From contig CM049994.1 in assembly GCA_016630955.3 (NCBI GenBank), forward strand, positions 1,426,001 to 1,490,000: 64,000 nt of DNA, read 5' to 3'. The notes below the pieces were generated by a model. The model worked only from the letters and a program-made list of their open reading frames with translations, had not been told where the DNA came from and searched no databases. The first letter of the stretch is position 1, and each line of letters begins with the position of its first letter. Below are positions 10,363 through 21,444 of this stretch, one piece after another. The translations under genes were made by a program, and so were the position numbers. The stretch comes from Didymella arachidicola. Lineage: Eukaryota > Ascomycota > Dothideomycetes > Pleosporales > Didymellaceae.

Positions 10363-11728
10363 CACGAACGATGTCTTGACCCAAGAGCCAAATTGTAGGT
10401 TGCAACAACAAGCGCAAGTATCAAGTTAAATGACAGCTCATGGAGGTGTCTGTTGCTTATAAGACCAGATTTGATGACAGGCCGTTGCCGGGTTCACGAA
10501 ACCAGGCTGATGATTGCTGTAAGGATTCAAGAATCCGAAGAGCTTGGGTCTAGGGACCCGTGCAGTTAACCGCGGAGGATGGACAAGGGACCTGCAACTG
10601 GCAAACTCTCGGCGGGAACCAGATATGCCAGCGTCTCTGTAGTCGCGGGGAAGCAATTCGCTGATAGCGATCCTGGGGCGCACTATGATTTTGTTGTAGC
10701 AGTCTGACTCGCAAGCTGCTGGAAAGATGATGCCGTCAGAAACCGCCAAGCTGAAAGTCCCAAAGCCCTGCGTGGAACACATCGAAATTCTCTCGCCGCC
10801 CGGCATCAGCCACTCATTGGACTGTCTCTCTAGGACAATCGGGCCTTCTGCTCATACTGACGCGCCAATGAGTCGCGCGTAGTAGCGGACAGGCGAACGA
10901 CAGTTACCGTCATAACTTCTCATAAGGGAAAATCGACAGAGAAATCGAAGGTGCACTTCACATCGCACGCGTTCCCAGTCTGTCACTACAGTAGACGAAC
11001 GATCCCACGGTATACAATCGTGAAAACATGCGCGTGCAGCGCTCTCTCGCCTTCCCGCCGCAAAGCGAGCCGCACAGGAGTGACATTCTCTCAGGGGCAG
11101 CGAGCCGCCTCCGTCTGATGCTGTTGAGTGGAGAGCGGCAGAGGGCGCACGGATAGCTGGAGTACAGTAAGCCGCTTGGCAGTCTGCCTGATCCACCGAG
11201 GTCACTTGCGTGCGGCATGGCATCGAGGGCCTGTGAAATACCTAGTCGTCGGCTTCTGGAAGACATCTCGGAGCCTTGCGATCGCGATTGGGATCGAGGC
11301 GCGGTCGTCGCCGCGGGAAAAGCAATGCTGCATCCCAACAGAACGGACGTACGTCGTCATGGTTGCTGTGTCGTGCTGCACGTGGCTGCGCCAACCGAGC
11401 AGGCACGACAGGCGCACGACAAATGCACTGCAGGAGTCCGCCTCTACATCGCTTCATACCAACTACCTACTGATTCTCACGTGATATTTAAAAGTAGCGG
11501 GAATAGTGCCGCGCATCACAGGATAATCCGTTGAGATTGAACCTGAAGCGGGACGGACCGCCACATAGTGTTGAGACTGTGGATTGCTGACCATTAGTAG
11601 CCAACGGAGCATTACACTTACTCAAATCATCACAATGTATGCAATCGTTCAAACATCATATTTTGTCTACCGCCAAATCATGTTCGCCACATGCATTACC
11701 ATGGTATCATCACGAACAGCACACTACA
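10363..11728. other. Gene-free region
   Basis: About 1.4 kb between the start of the rhodopsin-type gene and the 3' end of eIF3d. Several overlapping ORFs of 60-125 codons occur on both strands (10438-10806 minus, 10852-11534 both strands). None shows a domain, a hydrophobic pattern or a plausible splice model. It presumably contains the promoter of the membrane-protein gene. Confidence 0.45.
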
Positions 11729-13566
11729 CTACTCGTCGTCCTCGTCCACCGGGCCGAGATCAGCTTCCTCTTCCTCCTCGAATGTGTGCATGGGCACGCT
11801 GTACAGGCGCAGGACGGGCTTGTTGGGGTCCTTGACAAGGACGTACTTGCCGTCGTCCATGCGCAGGACCATGTCGACGATTGTGCGGACGATGCCCCAT
11901 CCGTTGTTGAGGTTGAGGGCCATTTGGGAGGCGAATTCGCGGGGTTTGTTGGTGAGGACGCCGAGGATGACGTGGTCGTTGTTGTTCTTGGGGTTGGTGC
12001 GGGAGACGAAACTGTCGAATGTTAGCAAAGTGGTTAAGTTGTTAGGTTCTGAGGAACACATACCCAAGCTTCATGGTGTCGGCCTTGGCGAGGATGGACT
12101 GGACGGTCCAGCGAGCAAGCTTGCAGGAGTTGTTCTTCATCTCGGTAGCAAGAACGGCACCACGCTGGCTGGCCAGCTTCGACCTCCAGTCCAGAGCACC
12201 ACCGGCGCCCTGGGCCTTGTTGTCGAACTCGTTGAGGGCCTTGATGGTCAGGTACTGGTCCTCGCCGTTGATGTTGTTCTTGACAACGGCGTCGAGCTCG
12301 GTTCGGACGATCAGGTGCAGGGGCTCCTCGTCCCTCTCGAGCGAGAGATCGAAGCGGCGGTACCTGTAGGCCTTGGACGCAGGAGGATCGCTCTCCACCT
12401 CCTCGTTGTAGAAGGGGTGCTCGTGAGCCATGCTGACCTTCTGGGTCTCCGACTCGGAGACGACCTGTAGAGGGAAGACGTTGTTGATGTGGGTGGCCTC
12501 AAGCATGAGCGCACCGGGGCTGTTGATCGAGTCCTTGTTGCCCTCGGAGATCTCAAGCGGGGCATCGGCGGCGTTCTCGTTGACGGTGACCATGTCCAGG
12601 CTGGACTGGTCGCGCTTGTCGATGAAGACCTTGTTGTCCCTCTTTGTGAAGACCAGATCCCACGAGTAGACGGACTTGGTGGCGCACATGAGCATGGACA
12701 GGACGTTGTCGGTGGCGAAGACGGTGGCCTCGTCCTTGTCGGAGAGCTCCTGCAGGATGGGGTCGCTGGAGGTGGTGACGTTGTAGGCGGCACGCTCGAG
12801 GACGTTGAGCTTGCGCTCCGACGTCTTGGCGCCGGGCTGCTTGTCGTAGCTGCGGTCGTAGTAGTACAGGAAGCCGTAGTTGTCGAGGTCCTCGCCCTCG
12901 CCCGTGTCGAGGTTGAGCTTGGCGAGACGCGAGAAGTCAATCTCCTCCTTGACGGCCCAGTCGGGCTTGACCTGGACCGACGGGTCGCGGTTGCGCTGGG
13001 GCTTGTCGTCCCTCCACCCGAAGCGGCGTCCTCCACGTCCTCCGCCACGGCCGCCGCGGTTGTCGTAGCCGCCCTGCTGTCCACGGCCGCCGACGCGCTG
13101 GAAGGTTCCCCGCCCGCCGCGCTGTGCTGGTCCACCGCGCGCACCCCCACGACCGCGGAAGACGGTGCCGCCGCCTCTCCCGAAGCCGCGGGTGCGGGCT
13201 GATGTGCGTGTGTTGTCGACGACGGAGAAGGTGGCCTCCTCCTCGGCGACCTGGACGGCGAAGGGGTTGCCGGCCGCGTTGGCGCCGTACACCTGGGCGT
13301 CTGTAGCTGGCCGTTAGCAACCTATATTCTCTCCTTCCCCCGGAGCGCGGGTGCCCACCTCTGTAGTTGCGGTTGCTGTACTGCTGGCGACCGCCCCGGT
13401 CGCGGTCCTTGCCGTCGGTCCAGTCGGCCATGCGGCCCAGCTTGTCGGCCTTGGAGTAGGGCGCAAAGGGCACGCCGTCGAGCATCGTCTCCTCAGAGAC
13501 GGACGGGCCCCAGCCCTCGGTGGCGGGGAGCGCGGACACGAGGTCCAGAAGTGATGCGGGCGCCAT
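11729..13566 (-). CDS. EIF3D: Translation initiation factor eIF3 subunit D
   Basis: Exons 13566-13359, 13300-12064 and 12011-11729 on the minus strand (575 aa). Introns of 58 and 52 nt have phases that restore NYRDAQVYG and KLGFVSR. eIF3d is a peripheral eIF3 subunit that binds the mRNA 5' cap on selected messages and sits at the 40S exit side. The N-terminus (SLLDLVSALP, then GWGP) is typical of the family. An Arg/Gly-rich RNA-binding segment (GFGRGGGTVFRGRGG and following, about residues 100-145) follows. The conserved core runs through DNYGFLYYYDRSYDK, LSMLMCATKSVYSWDLV, AYRYRRFDL, the KLARWTVQS segment and GFVSRTNPKNN. The tail is acidic (EEEEEADLG...DEDDE). The length equals that of other fungal eIF3d proteins. 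Very strong codon bias gives long meaningless antisense ORFs over exon 2. Confidence 0.97.
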
Positions 13567-13854
13567 GTTGGTTGTTGCGTGAGCGTACGTGTGGGGTCGA
13601 GTCGACGTTCCATTTCGACAATATCAAAATTTGGCGAATTTGGCGTGGCGCTAGCGCCAGTCGTTCTGCCCCGCCATCAGCGATCATCACCATGCCTTGA
13701 CTTGGGACTGTTAAATAAGGTGTGGTGAGAGCACGATTGAGGTGGATGAAGCTGGGAGATGTCGAGTATGTCGTCTCGTTTGGGAACAATTCCGCTCGCT
13801 CTCGTATAGCATTGAGTGCGTGTCTCCAACCATTACACGAGCAGCGCGCACAGC

Positions 13855-15641
13855 TCAGTCCAGAGACTCCTGTGACAGCGACCGTCGCCCACCATCTCTC
13901 CCCCTCCCTCTTCTCTCATCGTCACTCAGACCTAGCCCCTCCATCCCCTCTGCTCCCTGATCGCCTCCATCCTCATCCCCAAGCACCTCTTCGCCAACGT
14001 CGAATCTCTCCAGCAGACCCACATCCCACCCCTGGAACTTCCTCGCTGTCGCTGGTATGATGTTTTGGCTCTCGTAAAGACTCTTCTGCAGGTCCTCGTA
14101 CAGCTCCAGCGGGAACTCGACGTCCTCGATAGTCGCGCTCTCCGGCTGGCCAGGCTGCAACGGAGCCCACGCCTGCTTCTTGAAGAAGCATTTCACCGCT
14201 CTGGTTGGATCTGTGCGATGCGGACGTGCGATAGACGAAGAGAATAGGAGATCTGGAGTGAAGACCCAGACGAGGATAGACGGCGTCCATGCGGTTGGTG
14301 TAGAGTCTCCGGCTATCGCAGGGGAGGGCGGAGGGTGAATGTGGAATTTGCGGACGCCGATGTTTTCGATCAGGTAGAGGAGGCGCGCAGATATCCATTT
14401 TTGGACGCCGTATGTGCTGTATGAGGACGAGGATGGACCTGAGGATACGCTGAGGCACCATTTCCATATTCGCCAGCCCTCTGCTGATGGGTCCTGTCTC
14501 CCAAGAGTCTGACCGCAGTGCTTGCACAGGACAGGCATATCCACGTGTTCCTCGTCGAGAGAAATCTAGATACTGTCAGCACATGTTGAGCGTAAGCACA
14601 AGTAGACAAAAAAATGTAGTCTAGACCATCCTGCCAGTCCCAATGGTCTCAGGGCGAAAGGACAAGGAACTATAAGACCGCTCACCCAGCAGCGCGGCGA
14701 TCCATCGACACCAAGAGACGAGGATCGTCCAGCGCTGAGGGTTTGTGTTGAGCCACTCAATATGGGGCGATTGTATCGACGAGAATGCCACGGGTATGGG
14801 CGAGTCTGCCTTCTTTGCGCCCAAAAGCGCGACAACAGCTAGACGGAAATCTTCTCACCTTTGTACCTTCGCAGTCTTGCTCCTTAAGAAGAAAGCCCGT
14901 GAGATCCACAAAACCCACACCTTGTGTCGCTTTCAGGCGATTGTCCGCAGCGTACCCCTTCTGCCCACCAACATCGTGCGTGTGGTCATGCAAGTGATGT
15001 TCATCCGGCTTGTGACAATGCCAAAAGTCCATCATCTCGGCCCAGTTCTCGTTCGGGAGATCCTTCCACTCCTTCACAGCCTCCCTGCGAACCAGAACGC
15101 CCTCACAGTTCTTACACCTCAGCTCAACACCCCCCTGTTTCTCCAGCGTCACACCGTCCCAAGGCACGATATTCGCCTTGCGCGACTCCGCCATCAGACC
15201 CAGCATATCGCTGTCCTCCTGCTCTTCCATCTGCAGTCTGAGCGTGAGCTCCTTGCTCGGCGGTTGCGCAGGCAGCTCGAGCGCGGCATCGCTCTTGCCC
15301 TCGACTTTAATCGGGAGCCGTATCGTCGCCTTGTACCCTTCGTGGCTGACGGTGATGAGGTTCCCATCGGCGTCGAGTCGCGCCTTGGTTTCGCGCGTGT
15401 GGTGGCTGCGCAGGCTCGCAAACAGCGTGATGGTGCGGATGTGCAGCAGCAGCTCTGCATACAGCATAATGTGCGATTCATTCTCTGGCAGGCGGTCGGC
15501 AAAGTCGCGCGCGTTCTGGTGCAGCTCCGGAGCGCTGATGGAGGGCGGGCGCGGCTTGGGGTTCATCAGGATCCTGACTACACTGGGAGGCAGCCCGAGG
15601 GCGGAGTAGGCTGACTCGGGCAGCGCCGGGTGGTGCGACAT
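13855..15641 (-). CDS. HECT_2 / UBE3D-type ubiquitin-conjugating-enzyme E2-binding protein
   Basis: Exons 15641-14859 and 14565-13855 on the minus strand (497 aa). They are joined by a 293-nt intron with donor GTGAGA, branch GCTGAC and acceptor CTAG; both sides are phase 0 and the join reads CEGTK/ISLDEEHVD. The family (Pfam HECT_2, human UBE3D) binds E2 enzymes such as UbcH10 and may act as an atypical E3. Seen are two CxxC pairs typical of the family: ELRCKNCEGVLV with the conserved EWKDLPNENWAEMMDFWHCHKP block in exon 1, and VLCKHCGQTLG followed by GWRIWKW in exon 2. These Cys pairs probably bind zinc. A helical KWISARLLYLIENIG segment and an acidic tail follow. The long intron contains an open stretch flanked by a good donor, but using it breaks phase or inserts into a conserved join, so I treat it as intron. 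Confidence 0.88.
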
Positions 15642-15894
15642 ACTTCATGTTGGTTGGTGATGCTGGAGACGGCCATGGTGGTTGCGGGGTCGAGAAAGGT
15701 TGCAGACGACGGGAGCAAGCGCGAGATGGTTCAGGTACCGGTGCCCTGTGCGCTGATCTGCGTCTAGCTGTGTGCGGAAGGGCATCCGTGGGGTTCTTGC
15801 ATGGTTGAACTTGGTTGTAGTTCAGAGGGTATATTAGATTACACTATATAGAATGCAATACACTGTACTCAGTGCAAGAACGGCCCTGTCTTGT

Positions 15895-17057
15895 TTACTG
15901 TCCCTTCTTCTGGCCTGCCTTCTCGTCCTGCTCGAGAATATACCTGACTCCTCTCCGCACACCCTCGTCCAGGCTGACAATTGGCTGGTAGCCGAGCCTG
16001 TTCCTTGCCTTTGCGATGCTGTGGTACTTCTTCAGCGTGCTGTACCTGACTTGTGCTCTTGTCAAGTTGGGTGTCTTGCCAACCAGCCACATAGCCCACT
16101 CCGACAAGAAGCCAATTGTGCTGGCGAACCCAGCATCCAAGTGCCACACCGACTTCAAAGGAAGACGGTCACCAGCCTCGTGCCACACTGCGCGCGCAAA
16201 GTCCCAGAAGTAGACCGGCTCGCCGTTGGTGATGAAGAAAGCCTCGCCGTCAACGCGCTCGGTGTCAATGGGGATTGTTCCCATCTTCTGCGTAGTGAGT
16301 AGAGCAAGGACCGCGAGGACGTGTCCGTATGCCACGTTCTCAACGTATGTGAAGTCGAAGAGGTTGTCGTTCTCGCCGACCTGGAACTTGGTCTTGCCAT
16401 CCTTGAACGCCTGCACCATCTTGGGAAGCAATTGCACGTCTCCTTCGCCGAAGATGCCTGCAGGGCGGATGGCGCAGGTGAGGAAGTCCTTGGGCGTGCG
16501 GTTCGCCTCGAGAACGGCCGTTTCCGCGTAGGCCTGGCAGTAGAGTCAGCAACAGGTCCCTGTGTGCTTCAATTCGTACGTACCTTGGTGGTGGTGTAGT
16601 ACTCTGGCTGAGCATCTCCAGTGACCAACGGCCACTCCTCATTCGCATTGACCAGCTCTGTGATTCCACCAAAAATGACACTAGCAGAACTGGTGTATAC
16701 GAAAGCCTTCACACCGGCATCTTGGGACGCCTTCAGCAGGTTCTTGGTCCCCTGAACGTTGACCTTGTCGTGGATCGCCGGCGGCAGGTTGAAGTGGGGT
16801 GATGCTGTGTGGATTACGGCATCCGGCTTAATTCTGGCGAAAAACTCCTGCATAGCTGCGAGATCGGTAATGTCGCCATCGTGGTAGGAGACGGTGCTGC
16901 TCGTGTGACGGTTCGAGTTGGTGCGCAGGTCGAGAACTGCGATCTGGGTCTGGGGATGGCGCTTGACGATGTAGCTGACAATGTGGCTGCCGAGGAACCC
17001 ACACCCACCGACAACGACCACCGTACCAAGCGTCTGGAATTTCGAAGGGGCTGCCAT
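15895..17057 (-). CDS. ERG26: Sterol-4-alpha-carboxylate 3-dehydrogenase (C-3 sterol dehydrogenase, ERG26)
   Basis: Exons 17057-16584 and 16533-15895 on the minus strand (370 aa). The intron is 50 nt, donor GTACGT, acceptor GCCAG, phase 0, giving YYTTTK/AYAETAV. This NAD(P)-dependent enzyme oxidises and decarboxylates C-4-carboxysterols during C-4 demethylation in ergosterol synthesis, on the ER membrane. The N-terminal Rossmann motif is VVVVGGCGFLGSHIV. Other family blocks seen are VLDLRT, SYHDGDITD, VIHTASP, KVNVQGTKNLL, YTSSASVIFGG, the catalytic Tyr-x-x-x-Lys (YTTTK) and RPAGIFGEGD. A hydrophobic stretch in the C-terminal part (GFLSEWAMWLVGK) could anchor the protein. The ATG at 17057 gives an N-terminus of the usual length; the frame stays open upstream without another ATG. 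Confidence 0.9.
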
Positions 17058-17517
17058 ATTGGTGAATTGGTGGTGGTGCAGGGAAATGGGATGCGGAGAC
17101 GTCGGTGGAGCGCCTAGTTTGCGCAGGAACCTAGAGGTCGTGAGCGCATCCAACTCCGGCACGGGGCCGCTCAAATTGGGATGCCAATTCCCTCAGTTCG
17201 GACTGATTCGTACGTCACCCAGGAAGTAGTCAGAGTATCAGCGAAGGACTGCCTTGCATTGTGCCTACTACTCCACCAGGTGAGATCACTCCCAGGAGCG
17301 AGCCCTTGCGGGCAAGCTCGACCGGGAGATTCTCAAACCTGGTCGAGGTTTGGCTAGAAGACTAGGTACATGGAGAAACCCAAACTACCCAAACCAAAAC
17401 GCCATCGTTAAAGTACAAACCCAATTCCAAAACTCCAAATCAGGAAAAAGCCTGGGTATATAGCGAATGAACCTTCCAAAACTCCTTGAAAACCTCCAAC
17501 CTTCAAAAACTGTAAAT
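17058..17517. other. Intergenic region between ERG26 and NBL1
   Basis: Holds the ERG26 promoter and the NBL1 3' end (both genes on the minus strand). The part 17380-17510 is A/C-rich on the plus strand. No ORF of interest was seen. Confidence 0.5.
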
Positions 17518-18263
17518 CTATCTTGGCTTTGTGGTTGAGGGTGCCGCCTTCGCCCGGGAGGAGGGCGCCTTGACGTTCTCAGTTTTTGGTGAGAGGACGT
17601 CGGCGGGTGCAGTCCTTCGTGAGGCTGCGCGTGTGTTTCTGGTGGCTGGTGCCACGGGCTTGGTGGCTACAACCTTTTTGGAGGTTGTGGTTGCAGCCCG
17701 GACTCTCTTCTTGTTGGCCGCAAGGCCGCTAGAGACATTCTCCTTGTCTTCGGAGGGGGTGGTGGTGACTTCGTCGCTGCTGCGCTTTTTTGTGCGCGTG
17801 GAGGCAGTCGGCACGGACTTTGAGGGCGCGTGTCTGGCCTTGGCAGGGACTTTGGAGGCAGTCGCTGTCTTCTTTGCTAGTGCCTTCTTTGCTGGTGCAG
17901 GTGCGGGCTGCTCCTCGATGTCGGGGGTGTTGTCATCGAGCGAGTCGTAAAGTGCGCTCCTCCGTTTCTTGTTTCGGGCAGCCTCTTTGGCCTCTGGCTC
18001 CATAATGTCGTAGGGGTTGAAGAATGCGGCGATGCTAGCGGCGCGTTTGGAGTTTGGGACGCGATTGACGCGTCGTTCAAGACGTGACATGAGGCTGGCG
18101 CACTGGGCTTCAGCCATGAGTTCCAGCTTGTGGCGGCGTGCATTGACTGGAAATGTTAGAAGAGCGTTGCAATGCGCGGAAAGAGCGACTTACCCTCAAG
18201 CTCGAAGTTAGCGAGCATGGAAGCCTTGATGCTCGCCTTGATGGGTGCAAGTGACACGGCCAT
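17518..18263 (-). CDS. NBL1: Borealin / Nbl1, chromosomal passenger complex subunit
   Basis: Exons 18263-18194 and 18146-17518 on the minus strand (232 aa). The 47-nt intron has donor GTAAGT and acceptor CCAG, phase 1, joining FELE to VNARRHKLEL. Borealin forms a three-helix bundle with survivin/Bir1 and INCENP/Sli15 and targets Aurora B kinase to centromeres. The N-terminal helix (residues about 8-60) contains the borealin signature: ASMLANFELEVNARRHKLEL, then SRLERRVNRVPNSKRAASI, followed by PYDIMEP. The rest is Lys/Ala/Thr/Ser-rich and disordered, with many potential phosphorylation sites, as in fungal borealins, which are longer than budding-yeast Nbl1 (73 aa). The gene is divergent from RPN10, with about 850 bp between start codons. 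Confidence 0.87.
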
Positions 18264-19115
18264 GGTGAATATTGACTGTGTAAACAACGCGTCGACAGGG
18301 AGATTCTGCGTTGTTGCGGGATGCAATTGATCTCTGGTGACAATTGCGAGGCTTTTCTGGTGATTTGGATGCGTTTCTGAAGTGTTGAGAGCGGTGTTGG
18401 TTGTGGTTGCTCTTTCTGCTGTTACACTGAGAGTGGTGTTGAGGGCAGGAGCGGTCGCGGGCGGGAAGGGCTCTTATACCCTCTGGCGCGCTACGCGAGA
18501 TCACAACGGCGACGCAAGATCACAAAGTGTCGCCACAGGGTCGCTCGCTTGAAGAAAGATGAGGCTGGCAACCACGTTTTGGACTCACGATAAACCCAAT
18601 ACGGCAGCGTCAGCCCAATGTCGCCGCTATCACAGGGCTGCAACCACACTTTAGAGTCGCGATAGACCCAATACGGAAAAGCCAGTGGGAACGTCAGCCC
18701 ATGATTGCTGTGAATCAGAGCATCCCCGCACCTTGACATAAGATAAGTGCCCAGTCGTCAGTTCATGGCTATCGTAAACGATATAGTGAACCATGGTATC
18801 TTGCCGGTCACACAAGCTGGGCCGCGGAGAGATTGCACTCAGAAGGACATCCTTACAGCATGCTGTAGTCAATTGGAGACGATGCGCGTCTTGTAGCTTT
18901 GCATTCAATGATCTGCACGACGTAGGTGACGTTTCACCAGATTCACCAGATAGCCGCGCTCTCACGTGCCCGTGCAGCTAGCTCCCGCGCTCGCATCTAG
19001 CCCAGGCTGCTCAGCGGCGCTCAGCGTAACCTCCGACACGCCGCCTTGAGCTCATCATCAACATCGCTCACCTTGCCGCTCGACCAAACACGTCCCCACA
19101 CACACAGCCGCCAAG
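18264..19115. promoter_or_regulatory. Shared upstream region of NBL1 and RPN10
   Basis: About 850 bp between divergent start codons. It carries an imperfect duplication at 18563-18703 (listed separately). The part next to RPN10 (19050-19115) is C/A-rich without G-runs, like a fungal 5' leader. No other element can be named with confidence. Confidence 0.5.
18563..18703. repeat. Imperfect tandem duplication, two copies of about 58-69 bp
   Basis: Copy 1 is 18563-18620 and copy 2 is 18635-18703. Both contain GCAACCAC, a 14-base variable part, then GAT(A/G)(A/G)ACCCAATACGG and, after a gap of about 9 bases in alignment, CGTCAGCCC followed by A(A)TG. In the aligned core (GGCTGCAACC to AATACGG) almost all differences are transitions. 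The duplication causes the repeated peptide PYWVYR in the minus-strand translation, but there is no gene there. Confidence 0.75.
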
Positions 19116-20100
19116 ATGGTGTTAGAAGCTACTATGATCGTGTAGGTCTCTCTGCAGGCTGTTTTGTCTGCTGATGCTGACTATTGTAGTGTGGACAACA
19201 GCGAAGCCAGCCGGAATGGCGACTACGTTCCCTCACGATGGGAAGCACAGGCCGACGCTGTCAACCTCATCTTCTCCTCGAAAACAAACGCGAACCCCGA
19301 GTCGTCCGTTGGGCTCATGAGCATGGGCGGCAGCACACCTGAGATCCTCACAACCCTCACCACAGACATCGGCAAGGTTCTGGACGGCCTGCACAGGACA
19401 AAGATAAAGGGCAGCTCGCACTTTGTCACTGGCATCAACGTCGCCGCAGTAGGTTGAATTCACAGGCATCGTGCAGATAATTGCTAACGGACCACAGTTG
19501 GCGCTCAAGCACAGGCAGAACAAGTCGCAGAAGCAGCGGATAATCATCTTCAACTGCAGCCCCGTGGAGGAGGACGAGAAGAACCTGATCAAGCTGGCGA
19601 AGAAGATGAAGAAGATCAACATCAGCATCGACATTGTCGCATTCGGCGAGCTCAGCGACGAGACTCTGAAGAAGCTCCGCGCATTCAACGAAAACTCGCA
19701 GAGCGCCGAGGGCTCGCACCTTGCGGAGGTACAACCAAGCGGCAACCTTCTCAGCGATTCCCTCGTCACAACACCTATTCTCGGTGGGGATGGCAGCGCT
19801 AGCGGCGCAGGTGCAGGATCGTCTGGGGGCGATGCTGGTGGCTCAGGCGGCAACGACTTTGAGTTTGGCGTTGACCCTTCGGTAGACCCGGAGCTGGCGT
19901 TGGCGCTGAGGATGAGTTTCGAGGAGGAGAAGGCACGGCAAGAGAAGGACAAGAAGACAAAGGAAGCGGCCGACGGCAAGACGGAGCTCGAGGGCATCGC
20001 AGAAGGCGACGAGAAGCAGCCTCTGCTGGGCGACCAGGGCGAAGGCAGCGGCAGCAAGGACAAGAAGAAGGATGACGACGACAAGATGGATACGGCATAG
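19116..20100 (+). CDS. RPN10: 26S proteasome regulatory subunit RPN10 (ubiquitin receptor)
   Basis: Exons 19116-19141, 19190-19448 and 19498-20100 (295 aa). Introns of 48 and 49 nt restore MIVVDNSE and NVAALALKHRQ. Rpn10 bridges lid and base of the 19S particle and binds polyubiquitin. The N-terminal von Willebrand factor A domain (residues 1-190) shows the MIDAS-like VVDNSEASRNGDY, GLMSMGG and the conserved HRQNKSQKQRIIIF block. A Gly/Ser-rich linker leads to one ubiquitin-interacting motif, recognisable as DPELALALRMSFEEE. The C-terminus is Lys/Asp-rich. Length and a single UIM fit fungal Rpn10 rather than animal S5a, which has two. The tiny first exon (26 nt) is supported by the invariant MVLEATMI start. 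Confidence 0.97.
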
Positions 20101-20543
20101 GTGCGCATGGTGTGGGTGCGCAACACCCCAAGGGCGGATTTGTCTGGCTGAGAAGACACATGCAACAAGCATCCACGGCGTCGACTCACAGATTTGTTGG
20201 CGCACGCCATAGCAGCTTGCATGGTGAATGAGACTACGATAATCACTACATTGTGAATGTTCCAGTGCGCTGCAAAGTCGCACGTGTCTCCAGCCGTGTA
20301 TGTGTTGAACGGACGTGTCCTCCAGCTGGGACCTGTCCCACGCCTCTTCGATGTAGGCCATCTTTGTTTGGCGAGCGACGGCAGCCTGGAGCTACCGCAC
20401 ATGTCGGCTTGTGTGCATGTCATACTGCTTGCCAGACCCAAGACTATGCGACACCTCCTGTGGTGCTAGCCCTCTCAAAAGGCAGCCATGACGGTGTCGT
20501 TTCTCCTATATTTTCCTCGAATGCAATGCCATGCCTGCCCGCC
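20101..20543. other. Intergenic region between convergent RPN10 and TRS23
   Basis: 3' flanks of both genes. An open frame at 20253-21161 (+) runs antisense through TRS23 and has no protein-like features. Confidence 0.5.
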
Positions 20544-21063
20544 TCACCCCCTGACCTTGATAAAGCCATCCAGCCCCCTATCAAACTTCTCACACCGAAT
20601 CGGCATCTCAACAGTATAAAACGGATTCTTCATGACAAAATCCGCATACAGCTCATACACCCTCTTAACCATGGTGTCCACATTCGGCTGCTGGGGCTCG
20701 GTGACCAGCAGGAACTTTGTCCCCGTCTGGGTCTGGAAGCACTGCAGGCGGAAGTGGCTGCTCTCCATGACCTCGATGCCGGTGGGTCTGTTGGGGAAGG
20801 GCGACGGGGCGAGCATGTTGTTCTGCGGGGTGATGTGTGGGATGCGCGGCGCGGGCGAGAGCTGCGAGGTGATGGCGTGCATGCCGTGGAAGGAGCCCGC
20901 GAGGATCAGGTAGTCGTTGGATGTCAGTTTGGAGAGGCCCGTGTGGAATTCGCGGTTGTAGATGAGGCCGCCGGACTTGGAGACTATCATCAGGGCGAAG
21001 ACGACCCTGGAGGGGGTGTTAGTTGCTGTGTGTGCAGGCGTGGTCGACGGGGAACATGTACAT
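20544..21063 (-). CDS. TRS23: TRAPP complex subunit TRS23 / TRAPPC4
   Basis: The main exon is 21006-20544. It encodes VVFALMIVSKSGGLIYNREF at its start, which is the conserved N-terminus of Trs23/TRAPPC4. It continues with a longin-like fold (LTSNDYLILAGSFHGMHAI), GIEVMESSHFRLQCFQT, GTKFLLVTEP, YELYADFVMKNPFY and MPIRCEKFD. Trs23 is a core subunit of TRAPP complexes, the exchange factors for Ypt1/Rab1 in ER-Golgi traffic. The start codon needs a 5' splice. The best model is an exon ending AT at 21063-21062 and an intron 21061-21007 (55 nt, GTACAT donor, CTAAC branch, CCAG acceptor), which yields ATG at the junction and the family-typical MVVFAL (154 aa). Using the poorer donor GTTCCC at 21055 instead gives MYMVVFAL from the same ATG. 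The large open frame upstream in the same frame to 21581 is not part of the protein. Confidence 0.92.
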
Positions 21064-21444
21064 TGCGAATGAAGGAGTGTCGTTGCGTGTGTCTCAATGC
21101 GTGCACTGGTGAAGACAAGCTGACTTCCAAGTCGAAGGAGTGCTCCAGCGTAGACGCGTAGCAGAGGGCGGGTATGGGAGGCTCGTGAACGTGACTTGGG
21201 CGCGGTCGTGGCGCGCTTCCCAGGGCGCCCCGCAAGTTTACCAAGTACCTTGGTCTGGCAGCAAACACGTCCACCCCGATCGTCACCTCGACTCGACCGC
21301 TCAACTGGCGCCGCCCCCCACCTCCCTTGGACGCCGTGAACTCGCTGTCTCGGCGTCCCTTTCCCCACGGCCTCGGACCCGCCAGCACTGGCATCTGCTG
21401 CAACGCCCGCATCCACTCCGCCCACGCTCCGCACACGCTCCGCC
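21064..21444. promoter_or_regulatory. Bidirectional promoter between TRS23 and the tandem-UBC gene
   Basis: 381 bp between divergent ATGs. The half next to the UBC gene is C-rich on the plus strand. No consensus element could be assigned. Confidence 0.5.

Noticed and set aside
12311..13202. Long ORFs over eIF3d exon 2 (279 aa in another minus frame, 237 aa antisense)
   Set aside because: Their Ser/Thr/Arg- or Val/Gly-rich composition is that of shifted frames in a strongly codon-biased gene; eIF3d is certain in the main frame.
14621..14824. Separate exon or small gene inside the HECT_2 intron
   Set aside because: Its splice phases do not fit both neighbours and it would interrupt a conserved join; kept only as a possible alternative exon in the findings.
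14745..15614. 289-codon plus-strand ORF opposite the HECT_2 gene
   Set aside because: Antisense of conserved coding sequence without domain or start context.
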